Source of the DNA: an uncultured Flavobacteriaceae bacterium
GTDB lineage: Bacteria > Bacteroidota > Bacteroidia > Flavobacteriales > Flavobacteriaceae
Length of the DNA stretch: 43,359 nucleotides
Direction of reading: 5' to 3'
Assembly (NCBI GenBank): GCA_905479835.1
Contig: CAJQNZ010000024.1
Coordinates: 1-43,359, forward strand
The notes beneath the pieces are model-generated. The model made no database searches. It was not told the origin of the DNA and saw only the letters and a list, made by a program, of their open reading frames with translations. How positions within the stretch are numbered: the first letter of the stretch is position 1; every line of letters begins with the position of its first letter. The position numbers were made by a program, and so were the translations under genes. Shown piece by piece: positions 17,059 through 24,954 of this stretch.

Positions 17059-18303
17059 ATGAGAGATTTATTTGAAAGAATAGTAGAGGATAAAGGTCCT
17101 CTTGGTAAATGGGCAAAACAAGCAGAAGGGTATTTCGTTTTTCCAAAACTAGAAGGTCCAATATCTAATAGAATGACTTTTAATGGTAAAAAAGTAATAA
17201 CCTGGAGTATAAATGATTACTTAGGTCTTGCCAATCATCCAGAAGTTCTAAAAGTAGATGGAGAGTCTGCTGCAGCATATGGAATGGCATATCCTATGGG
17301 AGCAAGAATGATGTCTGGCCATACAGAATTTCATGAGCAACTAGAAAATGAATGTGCTGAATTTGTAGATAAAGAAGCTGCATATTTAGTTAATTTTGGT
17401 TACCAAGGAATGGTTTCAGCAATTGATGCATTGGTTACTAAAAACGATGTTATCGTATATGATATGGACACACATGCATGTATTATTGATGGTGTTCGCT
17501 TGCACGCAGGAAAGAGGTTTGTATATAAACACAATGACATCGAGAGTTTTGAAAAAAACTTAAAAAGAGCTACTAAAATGGCGGAAGCCAATAATGGTGG
17601 TATCCTAGTGATTTCAGAAGGTGTGTTTGGAATGCGAGGTGAACAAGGTAGATTGAGTGAAATTGTAGCTTTAAAAGAAAAATATAATTTTCGTTTACTA
17701 GTTGATGATGCTCATGGATTTGGAACCCTTGGAAAAGAAGGTAGAGGAACTGGATTTGAACAGGGAGTTCAAGATGAAATAGATGTATATTTTGCAACTT
17801 TTGCAAAATCTATGGCTGGAATTGGAGCATTTTTTGCAGGAAATAAAGATGTAATTCAATACTTACAATATAATATGCGTTCACAAATGTTTGCTAAATC
17901 TTTGCCAATGCCAATGGTGAAAGGAGCCTTAAAGCGTTTGGATATGTTACGTACAATGCCAGAATTGAAAGAAAAATTATGGACAATCACCAATGCGTTG
18001 CAGAACGGATTAAAAGATGCAGGTTTCGATACTGGAACTACGCAGACATGTATTACTCCGGTATTTTTAAAAGGTGAAGTACCAGAAGCAATGGCTTTAG
18101 TACATGATTTAAGAGAAAACCACGGTGTATTTTGTTCTATTGTGGTATACCCAGTTATCCCTAAAGGGTTAATGATTTTAAGGCTTATACCAACTGCTTC
18201 TCATACATTAGAAGATGTAAACGAAACGATAGAAGCATTTTCTTCAATAAGAAGTAAATTAGAAAAAGGTATTTATAAAAGAATAGGAGCAACAATGATT
18301 TAA
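17059..18303 (+). CDS. Alpha-oxoamine synthase; probable cysteate/serine acyltransferase (sulfonolipid or sphingolipid entry enzyme)
   Basis: The 414-aa protein is a fold-type I PLP enzyme of the serine palmitoyltransferase / KBL / BioF family. 'WSINDYLGLANHPEV' is the N-terminal landmark; the cofactor residues are in 'LLVDDAHGFGTLG', and the Schiff-base lysine is K250 in 'TFAKSMAG'. The family joins an acyl thioester to an amino acid with loss of CO2. In Flavobacterium johnsoniae a member (Fjoh_2419) is the cysteate fatty-acyl transferase needed for capnine and efficient gliding. The neighbouring cysteine-synthase-like gene makes cysteate the most likely substrate here, but serine cannot be excluded from sequence. 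It is bounded by terminators on both sides, so it is probably monocistronic. Confidence 0.88.
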   Translation: MRDLFERIVEDKGPLGKWAKQAEGYFVFPKLEGPISNRMTFNGKKVITWSINDYLGLANHPEVLKVDGESAAAYGMAYPMGARMMSGHTEFHEQLENECAEFVDKEAAYLVNFGYQGMVSAIDALVTKNDVIVYDMDTHACIIDGVRLHAGKRFVYKHNDIESFEKNLKRATKMAEANNGGILVISEGVFGMRGEQGRLSEIVALKEKYNFRLLVDDAHGFGTLGKEGRGTGFEQGVQDEIDVYFATFAKSMAGIGAFFAGNKDVIQYLQYNMRSQMFAKSLPMPMVKGALKRLDMLRTMPELKEKLWTITNALQNGLKDAGFDTGTTQTCITPVFLKGEVPEAMALVHDLRENHGVFCSIVVYPVIPKGLMILRLIPTASHTLEDVNETIEAFSSIRSKLEKGIYKRIGATMI

Positions 18304-18314
18304 TTTTTCATTTT

Positions 18315-18356
18315 GCATAAAAAAAACCTCTGATATTTCAGAGGTTTTTTTTATGC
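18315..18356 (+). terminator. Rho-independent terminator after the oxoamine synthase gene
   Basis: There is a perfect 19-bp stem (18315-18333 with 18338-18356), a 4-nt loop, and an A8/T8 block inside the arms. It is the longest perfect hairpin of the window and lies 11 bases after the stop. Confidence 0.9.
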
Positions 18357-18397
18357 ATTCTATTTATTAGATTAGTAGATAATAACAATTCAATTCT

Positions 18398-18405
18398 TAT
18401 ATTTG
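18398..18405 (+). promoter_or_regulatory. TAnnTTTG motif abutting the first ppk2 start
   Basis: TATATTTG lies 4 bases before the ATG at 18410, the same spacing as the element before the P-loop ATPase gene at 4513. It would predict a leaderless mRNA. No -33 TTG is evident. Confidence 0.35.
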
Positions 18406-18409
18406 TTTT

Positions 18410-19285
18410 ATGTCAGATAAAAGTGTCAATAAAAATATAGTTAAACTTACAAGTATTGACTTTCAGAGTGTAAACTCGACTCAAGAATTAATGTCAGTTA
18501 TTGAAGAAAAAAAAATTCCTTTTGACAAGGTATTAAAGAGACTTAACTATGAAAAAGAGTTAAAATTACTTCAGATAGAGCTAGTGAAACTTCAACAATG
18601 GGTTTTTAAAAATAAAAAACGTGTAATTGTTATTTTTGAAGGACGAGATGCTGCTGGAAAAGGAGGGAATATAAGACGTTTTTCGGAACATTTAAACCCT
18701 CGATCCATGCGAACTGTTGCTTTAACGAAGCCTACTGAAATTCAATCAGGACAATGGTATTTTAGAAGATATATAAAAAAATTACCAAATCCTGGAGAAA
18801 TAGTTTTTTTTGATCGAAGTTGGTATAATCGTGCGGTTGTCGAACCTGTAATGGGATTCTGTAATGATAAGCAATATGAAAAATTTATGGTACAAGTTCC
18901 AGAGTTTGAACACATGCTTTATGAAGACGATATCACAATTATTAAATTTTGGTTTTCAATTTCAAAAGAAGTACAAGAAAAACGTTTTAATGCACGTATC
19001 GCCAATCCATTAAAAAGGTGGAAATTCAGTCCAGTTGATAAAAAAGGACAAGAATTATGGGATAAATACACTACTTATAAAGAACAAATGTTTGCAAAAA
19101 CCCATACAGCATATAGCCCTTGGATATTAGTCAAAGCAAATGATAAAAAAACATCTCGTTTAGAAAGTATGCGATATGTACTTTCACAATTTAAGTATGA
19201 TGGTAAAGATGAAGCAATGACTACATTGCATCCAGACCCTAATATTGTGACACGCTACTTTCGTTCAAATAAACAAATAGACTAA
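18410..19285 (+). CDS. ppk2: Polyphosphate kinase 2 family protein (first of tandem pair)
   Basis: The 291-aa single-domain PPK2 moves phosphate between polyphosphate and nucleotides. Walker A is 'FEGRDAAGKGGNIRR'; the lid/Walker B region has 'VFFDRSWYNRAVVEPVMGFC', the PPK2 signature. The conserved 'QWYFRRYI-KLP-PGEI' lies between them. There is no signal peptide. An N-terminal extension of about 60 residues precedes the core. The single-domain size fits class I or III PPK2; nucleotide preference (ADP, GDP, AMP) cannot be read here. A second copy follows after 3 bases. Confidence 0.93.
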   Translation: MSDKSVNKNIVKLTSIDFQSVNSTQELMSVIEEKKIPFDKVLKRLNYEKELKLLQIELVKLQQWVFKNKKRVIVIFEGRDAAGKGGNIRRFSEHLNPRSMRTVALTKPTEIQSGQWYFRRYIKKLPNPGEIVFFDRSWYNRAVVEPVMGFCNDKQYEKFMVQVPEFEHMLYEDDITIIKFWFSISKEVQEKRFNARIANPLKRWKFSPVDKKGQELWDKYTTYKEQMFAKTHTAYSPWILVKANDKKTSRLESMRYVLSQFKYDGKDEAMTTLHPDPNIVTRYFRSNKQID

Positions 19286-19288
19286 TAG

Positions 19289-20077
19289 ATGGAGAGAATA
19301 AAATTTACACAAAATATTGTTGAAAAATTAAATTCTACTAAAGGTTTAATTGCATTGTTTTCTAATGAACCTCTAAACTATGCTAAAACTTTGCGATTTC
19401 TTGACTATGAAAGAAAGTTACGAAAATTGCAAATTGAAATGGTCAAATTGCAAACTTGGGCAATTCTGAATAATGAACGTATTATTATCATCTTTGAAGG
19501 TAGAGATGCAGCAGGAAAAGGTGGAGCAATAAGAAGGTTGACAGAGCGAATAAATTCTCGTAATTATTCAATTGTAGCCCTACCTAAACCTACTAAAGAA
19601 GAGCATTCACAATGGTACTTTCAGAGATATGTTTCTAAATTTCCGAAAGCAGGGGAAATTGTTTTTTTCGATAGAAGTTGGTATAATAGAGCAGTTGTAG
19701 AACCAGTTAATGGTTTCTGTACACAACAAGAGCATGAAATATTCATGAATCAAGTGAGTGGGTTCGAAAAAATGATTACAGAATCAGGTACACGAATCGT
19801 GAAAATATACATGTCAATTTCCAAAAGAGAACAGGCAAAACGATTTGAAGAAATTAAATCCGATCCTTTAAAACAATGGAAAATGAGTTCTGTCGATAAG
19901 AAAGCGCAGGAGTTATGGAATAGTTATACTTTCTATAAAAATAAAATGTTTTCTAAGACGAAAGAGAATGGAATACCTTTTAAAATTATCAGAGCCAATC
20001 GTAAGACTGAAGCAAGAATTGCTGTAATTCAGCATGTTTTAAAATCCATTCCTTACGATAAGAATATTGAAATTTAA
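19289..20077 (+). CDS. ppk2: Polyphosphate kinase 2 family protein (second of tandem pair)
   Basis: This 262-aa paralogue of the preceding gene starts 3 nt after its stop. It keeps Walker A 'FEGRDAAGKGGAIRR', the motif 'QWYFQRYVSKFPKAGEI' and 'VFFDRSWYNRAVVEPVNGFC'. The C-terminal region is shorter and diverged ('GIPFKIIRANRKTEARIAVIQHVL'). Both copies keep all the catalytic landmarks I can see, so neither looks like a pseudogene. Divergence outside the motifs suggests an old duplication with different nucleotide preference or opposite direction of flux. The gene ends 7 bases from the convergent ArsC-like gene, with no terminator between. Confidence 0.92.
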   Translation: MERIKFTQNIVEKLNSTKGLIALFSNEPLNYAKTLRFLDYERKLRKLQIEMVKLQTWAILNNERIIIIFEGRDAAGKGGAIRRLTERINSRNYSIVALPKPTKEEHSQWYFQRYVSKFPKAGEIVFFDRSWYNRAVVEPVNGFCTQQEHEIFMNQVSGFEKMITESGTRIVKIYMSISKREQAKRFEEIKSDPLKQWKMSSVDKKAQELWNSYTFYKNKMFSKTKENGIPFKIIRANRKTEARIAVIQHVLKSIPYDKNIEI

Positions 20078-20084
20078 ACAATTA

Positions 20085-20711
20085 TTATTTCTGAACTTGC
20101 TGAAATAGATAATTCATTTCTGCTGCAATTTGACGATTTGTATCTAGATATTTTTCACTCATTAATTCAGTATTGTCTGAAGATTTCGGGTCAACATATG
20201 GTACGTGAAATCTTTGAAGGGCTTCAGGAATGAATGGACAATTCTCATCTGCAGAAGAGCAAGTTGTAATTGCAATAAAATGCGTTTTATTTATTTTATG
20301 ATTGTATAATTTTGAAAAACCTACAATTGGTTTTTTTACACCTTTATATGAGATGCCATATACTGGATTTTCATGGGAAAACTCCTGCAAAGTAAAGTCA
20401 AAACCTACATATTGAAGTGTTTGAACTGTGTTTTTATGAAATGCAGTTACTTCGGTTCCTCCAGAACAACTTCTTATCTTTTTTAATTTGTAATAAGATA
20501 TTGCATAATGCGCCCATACTTGTGCAAGTTGACTTCTTCTGGAGTTATGAGTACATATAAAATTGAGTCTGACTTTATGAGACTCCTTTCTTTCACTTTT
20601 TATAAATTGAGCAATAGAATCCAAGAGTATTTTTCTATCATCTATAATTTTAAATTCTTTTATAGATTCCTTAAAGAATTTTTTCGTTTTAATTGTAGAA
20701 GTTACTTTCAT
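20085..20711 (-). CDS. ArsC-type (thioredoxin-coupled) arsenate reductase-like / low-molecular-weight phosphatase family protein
   Basis: I chose the ATG at 20711; a TTG 18 nt upstream overlaps the promoter-like motif. The 208-aa protein has the P-loop CTHNSRR (Cys53, C-x5-R) and the pair Cys151/Cys158 in 'TTCSSADENCP'. This is the three-cysteine arrangement and 7-residue spacing of pI258-type ArsC (Cys10/82/89). About 45 extra residues precede the usual start, and no arsR, acr3 or arsB gene is in the window. It could be a protein tyrosine phosphatase instead, but the cysteine pair favours a redox reductase. Confidence 0.85.
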   Translation of the reverse strand: MKVTSTIKTKKFFKESIKEFKIIDDRKILLDSIAQFIKSERKESHKVRLNFICTHNSRRSQLAQVWAHYAISYYKLKKIRSCSGGTEVTAFHKNTVQTLQYVGFDFTLQEFSHENPVYGISYKGVKKPIVGFSKLYNHKINKTHFIAITTCSSADENCPFIPEALQRFHVPYVDPKSSDNTELMSEKYLDTNRQIAAEMNYLFQQVQK

Positions 20712-20726
20712 CCTAGTATTTTTGTG

Positions 20727-20734
20727 CAAAAATA
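20727..20734 (-). promoter_or_regulatory. TAnnTTTG motif upstream of the ArsC-like gene
   Basis: TATTTTTG on the minus strand, 15 bases before the ATG at 20711. No -33 TTG at the expected distance. Confidence 0.3.
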
Positions 20735-20789
20735 TACTTTTATATCAAAAACAGATATTAAGATAAAATTAATTTATAGTTAATAAAAC

Positions 20790-21332
20790 ATGAAACTTAA
20801 AAAAGGTGATAAAGTTGCAGTAATGGATGATGTACTAAAAGGGACTATTACTTTAATTGAGGATGAAACAATTTCTATTGAGACTACTGATGGTTTTATA
20901 ATGAAATATTCTGAAAATGAATTGGTAAAAATCGGAGTTGAACAGTCAGAAATTGCAAAGTCAATAATGATTGATATGAGTTATTCATATAAAGAGGATC
21001 ATAAGAAACAAGATAACAAAATAAAAATTAAAAATAAGAATGACAGAATCCCGCCAATGGAAGTAGATCTGCATATTGATAAATTGACTAATGCATCAAA
21101 AAGAATGGACAATTACGATATGCTTACGCTGCAATTAGATACTGCTAAATACAAATTGGAGTTTGCTATAAGGAATAGAATTCCTAGAATTATATTCATT
21201 CATGGAGTTGGAGAAGGAGTATTGAAAGAAGAATTAAAATACCTATTTAAAAATTTTAATGTCAATACTCAAGAAGCCTCTTATCAAAAATACGGATTAG
21301 GTGCAACCGAAGTTTATATAAATCAAAATTAA
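20790..21332 (+). CDS. Smr domain protein with N-terminal KOW-like barrel
   Basis: The 180-aa cytosolic protein has an N-terminal small barrel ('KKGDKVAVMDDVLKGTI', residues 1-50), then a charged linker rich in Lys, then a C-terminal Smr domain. The Smr domain starts 'MEVDLHIDKL' and includes the conserved 'IIFIHGVGEGVLKEELKYLF' (H-G-V-G-x-G). Smr domains, first seen at the C-terminus of MutS2, are nucleases or nicking enzymes on DNA or RNA. In Bacteroidota such stand-alone proteins are common. The target is unknown. It ends 9 bases from the convergent lipoprotein gene. Confidence 0.85.
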   Translation: MKLKKGDKVAVMDDVLKGTITLIEDETISIETTDGFIMKYSENELVKIGVEQSEIAKSIMIDMSYSYKEDHKKQDNKIKIKNKNDRIPPMEVDLHIDKLTNASKRMDNYDMLTLQLDTAKYKLEFAIRNRIPRIIFIHGVGEGVLKEELKYLFKNFNVNTQEASYQKYGLGATEVYINQN

Positions 21333-21341
21333 TTATAAAAA

Positions 21342-21848
21342 TTACAGGTAAGTAATAAAATCACCAAACAATTCTTCAACATAAACTAAGGTATTATTAC
21401 CATTTTCTAAAGTTAGATTTTGAAAACTAATCGTATGCTTGTACCCTATAACTGTATTGGTATCGTCAACTTCCTCATTAGTTTCAATAGAAATAACATT
21501 GGAATCACCAACAACTCCAGTCCAATTTGACAATACTGAAGGTTCTAATGGAGGAATATCTTCACAGAAATAACTTTCTGAAACAGTATTGTTAAAAGTT
21601 CTATAAACTACATTGGAAGAACTTATGGGAGTAGTTATCATTGTTGTTGAAACTTCATTTTTAATCTGTGAGGTAGTCAATATGATAATTAATGCCTCAG
21701 AATCACTTAATTTAAAAAGAGTGTATGAATTATCTTTTAAAGAGCAGTTCGATACAGTTTCATCAAACTCGAATGCTGGAATATCAAAATCACCATCATC
21801 ACAAGAAAATAATAATATACAAACTATAAGTGAAATAATTTTTTTCAT
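21342..21848 (-). CDS. Hypothetical SPII lipoprotein
   Basis: I do not recognise a family. The 168-aa protein has a clear lipoprotein signal (IVCILLFSC) and an acidic run right after the cysteine (DDGDFD), of the kind that directs lipoproteins to the cell surface in Flavobacteriia. The mature part is beta-rich with two further cysteines ('VSNCSL', 'SYFCED') that may form a disulfide. It is divergently transcribed from the cysteine desulfurase gene across an 84-base gap. Confidence 0.75.
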   Translation of the reverse strand: MKKIISLIVCILLFSCDDGDFDIPAFEFDETVSNCSLKDNSYTLFKLSDSEALIIILTTSQIKNEVSTTMITTPISSSNVVYRTFNNTVSESYFCEDIPPLEPSVLSNWTGVVGDSNVISIETNEEVDDTNTVIGYKHTISFQNLTLENGNNTLVYVEELFGDFITYL

Positions 21849-21852
21849 TTAA

Positions 21853-21886
21853 TTGATAATTTACTCAGACAAAAGTAATAGTTTTG
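21853..21886 (+). promoter_or_regulatory. Promoter of the cysteine desulfurase gene
   Basis: TAGTTTTG (21879-21886) matches TAnnTTTG; a TTG (21853-21855) lies 23 bases upstream. The leader is about 46 bases. Confidence 0.42.
21870..21877 (-). promoter_or_regulatory. TAnnTTTG motif of the lipoprotein gene
   Basis: TACTTTTG on the minus strand ends 21 bases before the ATG at 21848. It sits one base from the opposite-strand -7 motif of the desulfurase gene, so the two promoters may exclude each other. Confidence 0.35.
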
Positions 21887-21932
21887 TTGTTATTAACGTA
21901 AATACAAGTAATTAATTTTATGAATTTTCGAT

Positions 21933-23090
21933 ATGAATAGAATATATCTTGATAATGCAGCCACAACTCAATTAGACAAGCGAGTTATTGAAGTCATTAC
22001 CGATTCTATGGCATCGATTTATGGAAATCCTTCATCTATGCATCAATTTGGAAGATCTGCTAAATCTAAAATCGAAAGAGCAAGAAAAAATATCGCAAAA
22101 TTTTTTAATGCAAAAGCAAGTGAAATTGTATTTACAGCAGGAGGAAGTGAAGCAGATAATATGATTATTCATAATGCTGTATCAAATCTTGGCGTTAAAC
22201 GAATTATTAGTTCAAAAATTGAACATCATGCAGTTTTGCATACTTTAGAAGCTGTATCAAAAAAATTTCCAATTGAAGTCTTATATGTAAATCTATTAGA
22301 AAATGGATCTGTCGATTTAAAACATTTAGAAGCAATATTGACTTCTAGTGATAAAAAAACGTTGGTAAGTTTAATGTATGTTAACAATGAAATAGGAAAT
22401 GTACTTGATGTAAGTAAAGTAGGTTCTTTATGTGAGCAAAATAATGCTTATTTTCATTCAGATTCCGTTCAAGCCCTTGGTCATTATAACGTTGACTTAA
22501 CAGAATTGAATATAGATTTCGCAGTAGCAAGTGCCCATAAATTTCATGGACCAAAAGGGGTAGGCTTTGCATATTTTAAAAAGGGATATGGAATAGAACC
22601 AATGCTTACTGGAGGCTCACAAGAAAGAGGAGCAAGAGCTGGAACCGAAAATGTTCATGGTATTCTTGGAATGGAAAAAGCGCTAGAACTTGTATATGAA
22701 TCAATTGATGAGGATATCAAGTTTATAGAAGATTTAAAATACTATTTTAAGAAACAACTTGAAACTCATATTCCTGGAGTTTTATTCAATGGAAATTCTG
22801 ATGATTCAAAAAATAACGCCTATTGCTTATTAAATGTGCGTTTTCCTGGGAATAACACGATGTTACTTTTCACACTAGATATAAAAGGAATTGCTGCTTC
22901 AGGAGGTAGTGCTTGTCAAAGCGGAAGTAATAAAGGGTCTCATGTTTTGAATGCTATTCTATCAGAAGAAGAGGCTAATAAGACTTCAATCCGTTTTTCT
23001 TTTTGTAAACATAATACTAGGGAAGAATTAGATGCCGTTGTAAATGTTTTGAAGGAAGCATTGATTCTTAAAAAGGTTACAGCAGTTTAA
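21933..23090 (+). CDS. Cysteine desulfurase (IscS/NifS family)
   Basis: The 385-aa PLP enzyme releases sulfur from cysteine for Fe-S clusters or tRNA thiolation. Seen: N-terminal 'YLDNAATTQLD', the 'FTAGGSEADN' loop, cofactor lysine K203 in 'ASAHKFHGPKG', 'GGSQERGARAGTENV', and the sulfur-carrying Cys328 in 'GGSACQSGS'. These fit group I (IscS/NifS) rather than SufS. The neighbours are not isc or suf genes, so the target pathway is open. The last 4 bases overlap the end of the convergent LuxR-type gene. Confidence 0.94.
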   Translation: MNRIYLDNAATTQLDKRVIEVITDSMASIYGNPSSMHQFGRSAKSKIERARKNIAKFFNAKASEIVFTAGGSEADNMIIHNAVSNLGVKRIISSKIEHHAVLHTLEAVSKKFPIEVLYVNLLENGSVDLKHLEAILTSSDKKTLVSLMYVNNEIGNVLDVSKVGSLCEQNNAYFHSDSVQALGHYNVDLTELNIDFAVASAHKFHGPKGVGFAYFKKGYGIEPMLTGGSQERGARAGTENVHGILGMEKALELVYESIDEDIKFIEDLKYYFKKQLETHIPGVLFNGNSDDSKNNAYCLLNVRFPGNNTMLLFTLDIKGIAASGGSACQSGSNKGSHVLNAILSEEEANKTSIRFSFCKHNTREELDAVVNVLKEALILKKVTAV

Positions 23091-24139
23091 AAATAATCAT
23101 TTATTTCCTTTCGAGAAGATATTGATAATTTACTATAAATATTATTGATATGAGTTTTTACAGTGCTCAAGCTGATAAATAATACATCTGCAATTTCTTT
23201 ATTTGGTAATTTTTGATTCATTAGTTCAAATACTTTTTGCTCTTGTGGAGATAGCACTTCTTTATAATTGAGGTTGTGTTTTTTTAGACTCCTTTTCTTG
23301 TAAAAAACATAGTTAATCAATATTGAAATAAGTAGTAATATAGTTAATGTCAAAATGATAATTTTACTGCTATCTTCTTCTTTGAGTAATGGATATTGAT
23401 CCTTGATAAGGTCATTTTTATATTGTGAAGTATAGGAAGAATTAGCGTAATTTTTTTCTAGTTTTTTCAGTAGATTATCATAGTATTCAGATTTTTTTAA
23501 ATCTTCAAGATACAATTCTCTTGAGAATGATTTTTGATCTGAATATAAGCTATACGTGTATAACTCAGCCAACGGTTCATCAAGTGATGATCCATATTCT
23601 TGTATTTTTTTAAAATAATTGAAATAAATAAGTTTACGTTGGGCATCACTTTTAGAATCTTGAAGGTTTCCTAATAAGTTCTCACGAATTGAATCAATTT
23701 TATAAAGAGCAACATTTTGTTTTCTAGAATATTCAAGATCACAGAACATTTGAGAAAAACTATTGAGTGGAAAATGAATTTCATCCGTATTATTGGCAAT
23801 AAAAATAATGTAACTACTATCTTCACAATCATTAAGTAAGTGATTTGAATCAGTAATATTACTATTACACTTATCAATATAAATTTTATACAATCTATTT
23901 TCTTTTGGTAGAAAATCTCCATTAAATTGAAATCTTCCAGAAGCATCAATTTCAGCCTCCAGAATGATGTTTTCAGTAATAAAAACAGAACTTTTTTTAT
24001 AGTCATCTATCATTTTAAGGTATGCTTTCGCATCTATAAAATTATCGGTTACTTCTCCAGTAAATTTAAATTGAGCAAGAGAATTAAGACCAAAAAGAAA
24101 ATAGAATATAATAATAAATTTACTAATGATTTTACGCAT
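23087..24139 (-). CDS. Membrane-anchored LuxR-type transcriptional regulator
   Basis: The 350-aa protein has a signal peptide (IIIFYFLFGLNSLAQ), a periplasmic region (about 24-255), one transmembrane helix (about 258-280, 'IIILTLTILLLISILINYVFY') and a cytosolic LuxR-type helix-turn-helix (about 297-350, 'LSPQEQKVFELMNQKLPNKEIADVLFISLSTVKTHINNIYSKL'). The periplasmic part starts like a carboxypeptidase-regulatory-type or DUF4369 beta domain ('GEVTDNFIDAKAYL', 'GRFQFNGDF') and continues as helices. There is no kinase or receiver domain, so it looks like a one-component regulator that senses outside and binds DNA inside. Its target genes are unknown. Confidence 0.82.
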   Translation of the reverse strand: MRKIISKFIIIFYFLFGLNSLAQFKFTGEVTDNFIDAKAYLKMIDDYKKSSVFITENIILEAEIDASGRFQFNGDFLPKENRLYKIYIDKCNSNITDSNHLLNDCEDSSYIIFIANNTDEIHFPLNSFSQMFCDLEYSRKQNVALYKIDSIRENLLGNLQDSKSDAQRKLIYFNYFKKIQEYGSSLDEPLAELYTYSLYSDQKSFSRELYLEDLKKSEYYDNLLKKLEKNYANSSYTSQYKNDLIKDQYPLLKEEDSSKIIILTLTILLLISILINYVFYKKRSLKKHNLNYKEVLSPQEQKVFELMNQKLPNKEIADVLFISLSTVKTHINNIYSKLSISSRKEINDYF

Positions 24140-24196
24140 TTAATATTTTTCTAAACAAATATAGTATTAAATTTTTAAGGCTAAAATTGTATAACT

Positions 24197-24236
24197 AAAA
24201 CTTAAAAAACCCTCAAATGAGAGTTTTCTAAGTTTT
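24197..24236 (-). terminator. Terminator after the DUF1573 gene
   Basis: The arms 24197-24214 and 24219-24236 pair over 18 bp with two mismatches around an AAAT loop. It lies 13 bases past the DUF1573 stop on the minus strand and separates it from the LuxR-type gene. The outer A/T ends make it look bidirectional. Confidence 0.75.
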
Positions 24237-24248
24237 TTTTATTTGAAT

Positions 24249-24650
24249 TTAATTGGATTGTGAATCAGATTTCAAAACATTCCCTTTAATTCTAATCCTT
24301 TTAACAGTTTCACTAGCGTCAGAAATTATAGTTAACGTTTTAGAAAATCCACCCAATCTTGAAGTTGCATATTTCACTTCAATTTCTCCTATTTCTCCAG
24401 GCATAATTGGTTTGGTTGGTTTACTTGGAATCGTACATCCACAACTAGTTTTTACTTCTGTAATAGTGATAGGAGCATTACCAATATTTTTAAATACAAA
24501 TGACCTATTGCCATCAGAATTTTGCTCAATTGTACCATAATCGATAATTTCAGATTTAAATTCGAATTCTCCAACTTCTGTTAACACATTACTTGGTGTA
24601 AAAATAATTGTGTTCAAAAACATGGCTGCAATAATAAATAATGATTTCAT
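24249..24650 (-). CDS. DUF1573 domain protein, secreted
   Basis: The start is the ATG at 24650 (MKSLFIIAAMFLNTIIF), which begins the signal peptide directly; an in-frame start 42 nt upstream would place charged residues first. The 133-aa protein is a single DUF1573 Ig-like domain: 'IDYGTIEQNSDGNRSFVFKNIGNAPITI', then the family's 'SCGCTIPSKPTKPIMPGE' with its Cys-Gly-Cys, then 'GGFSKTLTIISDA'. It should be periplasmic or outer-membrane associated. The function of the family is not established; it belongs to the ASH/PapD-like immunoglobulin class. It is monocistronic, with a terminator just downstream. Confidence 0.88.
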   Translation of the reverse strand: MKSLFIIAAMFLNTIIFTPSNVLTEVGEFEFKSEIIDYGTIEQNSDGNRSFVFKNIGNAPITITEVKTSCGCTIPSKPTKPIMPGEIGEIEVKYATSRLGGFSKTLTIISDASETVKRIRIKGNVLKSDSQSN

Positions 24651-24954
24651 AATATATATTTTAAGATTAATAGAATGCAAATATCTTGGCAAAAATTAGT
24701 TTTTAAAGAGATATTAGGTGGAAAATGGTGCTAGTCCTAGTATGAAAATATATTATAATAAAATATAACACTAGTTATCCTATGAATTGATCTATGTAAT
24801 TGAATTTAAAAAGTATTGAAATAATATTTTGAAGTGATATAACTTGAGAGATAATAGATCTTTCTTTAATGTTAAATTGTACCATTACTTATTTATTTTT
24901 AATGCAATGAATAACTATACAATATCCTATTTAAGTATTACATAATAGTTTTTT
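24651..24954. other. Divergent intergenic region between DUF1573 and the PUL regulator
   Basis: There are 304 bases of very AT-rich sequence with no credible ORF or RNA gene. It must hold the promoters of the DUF1573 gene (minus) and the PUL regulator gene (plus). I see no exact TAnnTTTG with a spaced TTG; GATATTTGC on the minus strand near 24677-24685 is a near match for DUF1573. Two CTAGT-containing segments (about 24730-24735 and 24770-24775) flank an A/T-rich stretch and could be a weak palindromic operator. Confidence 0.5.
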
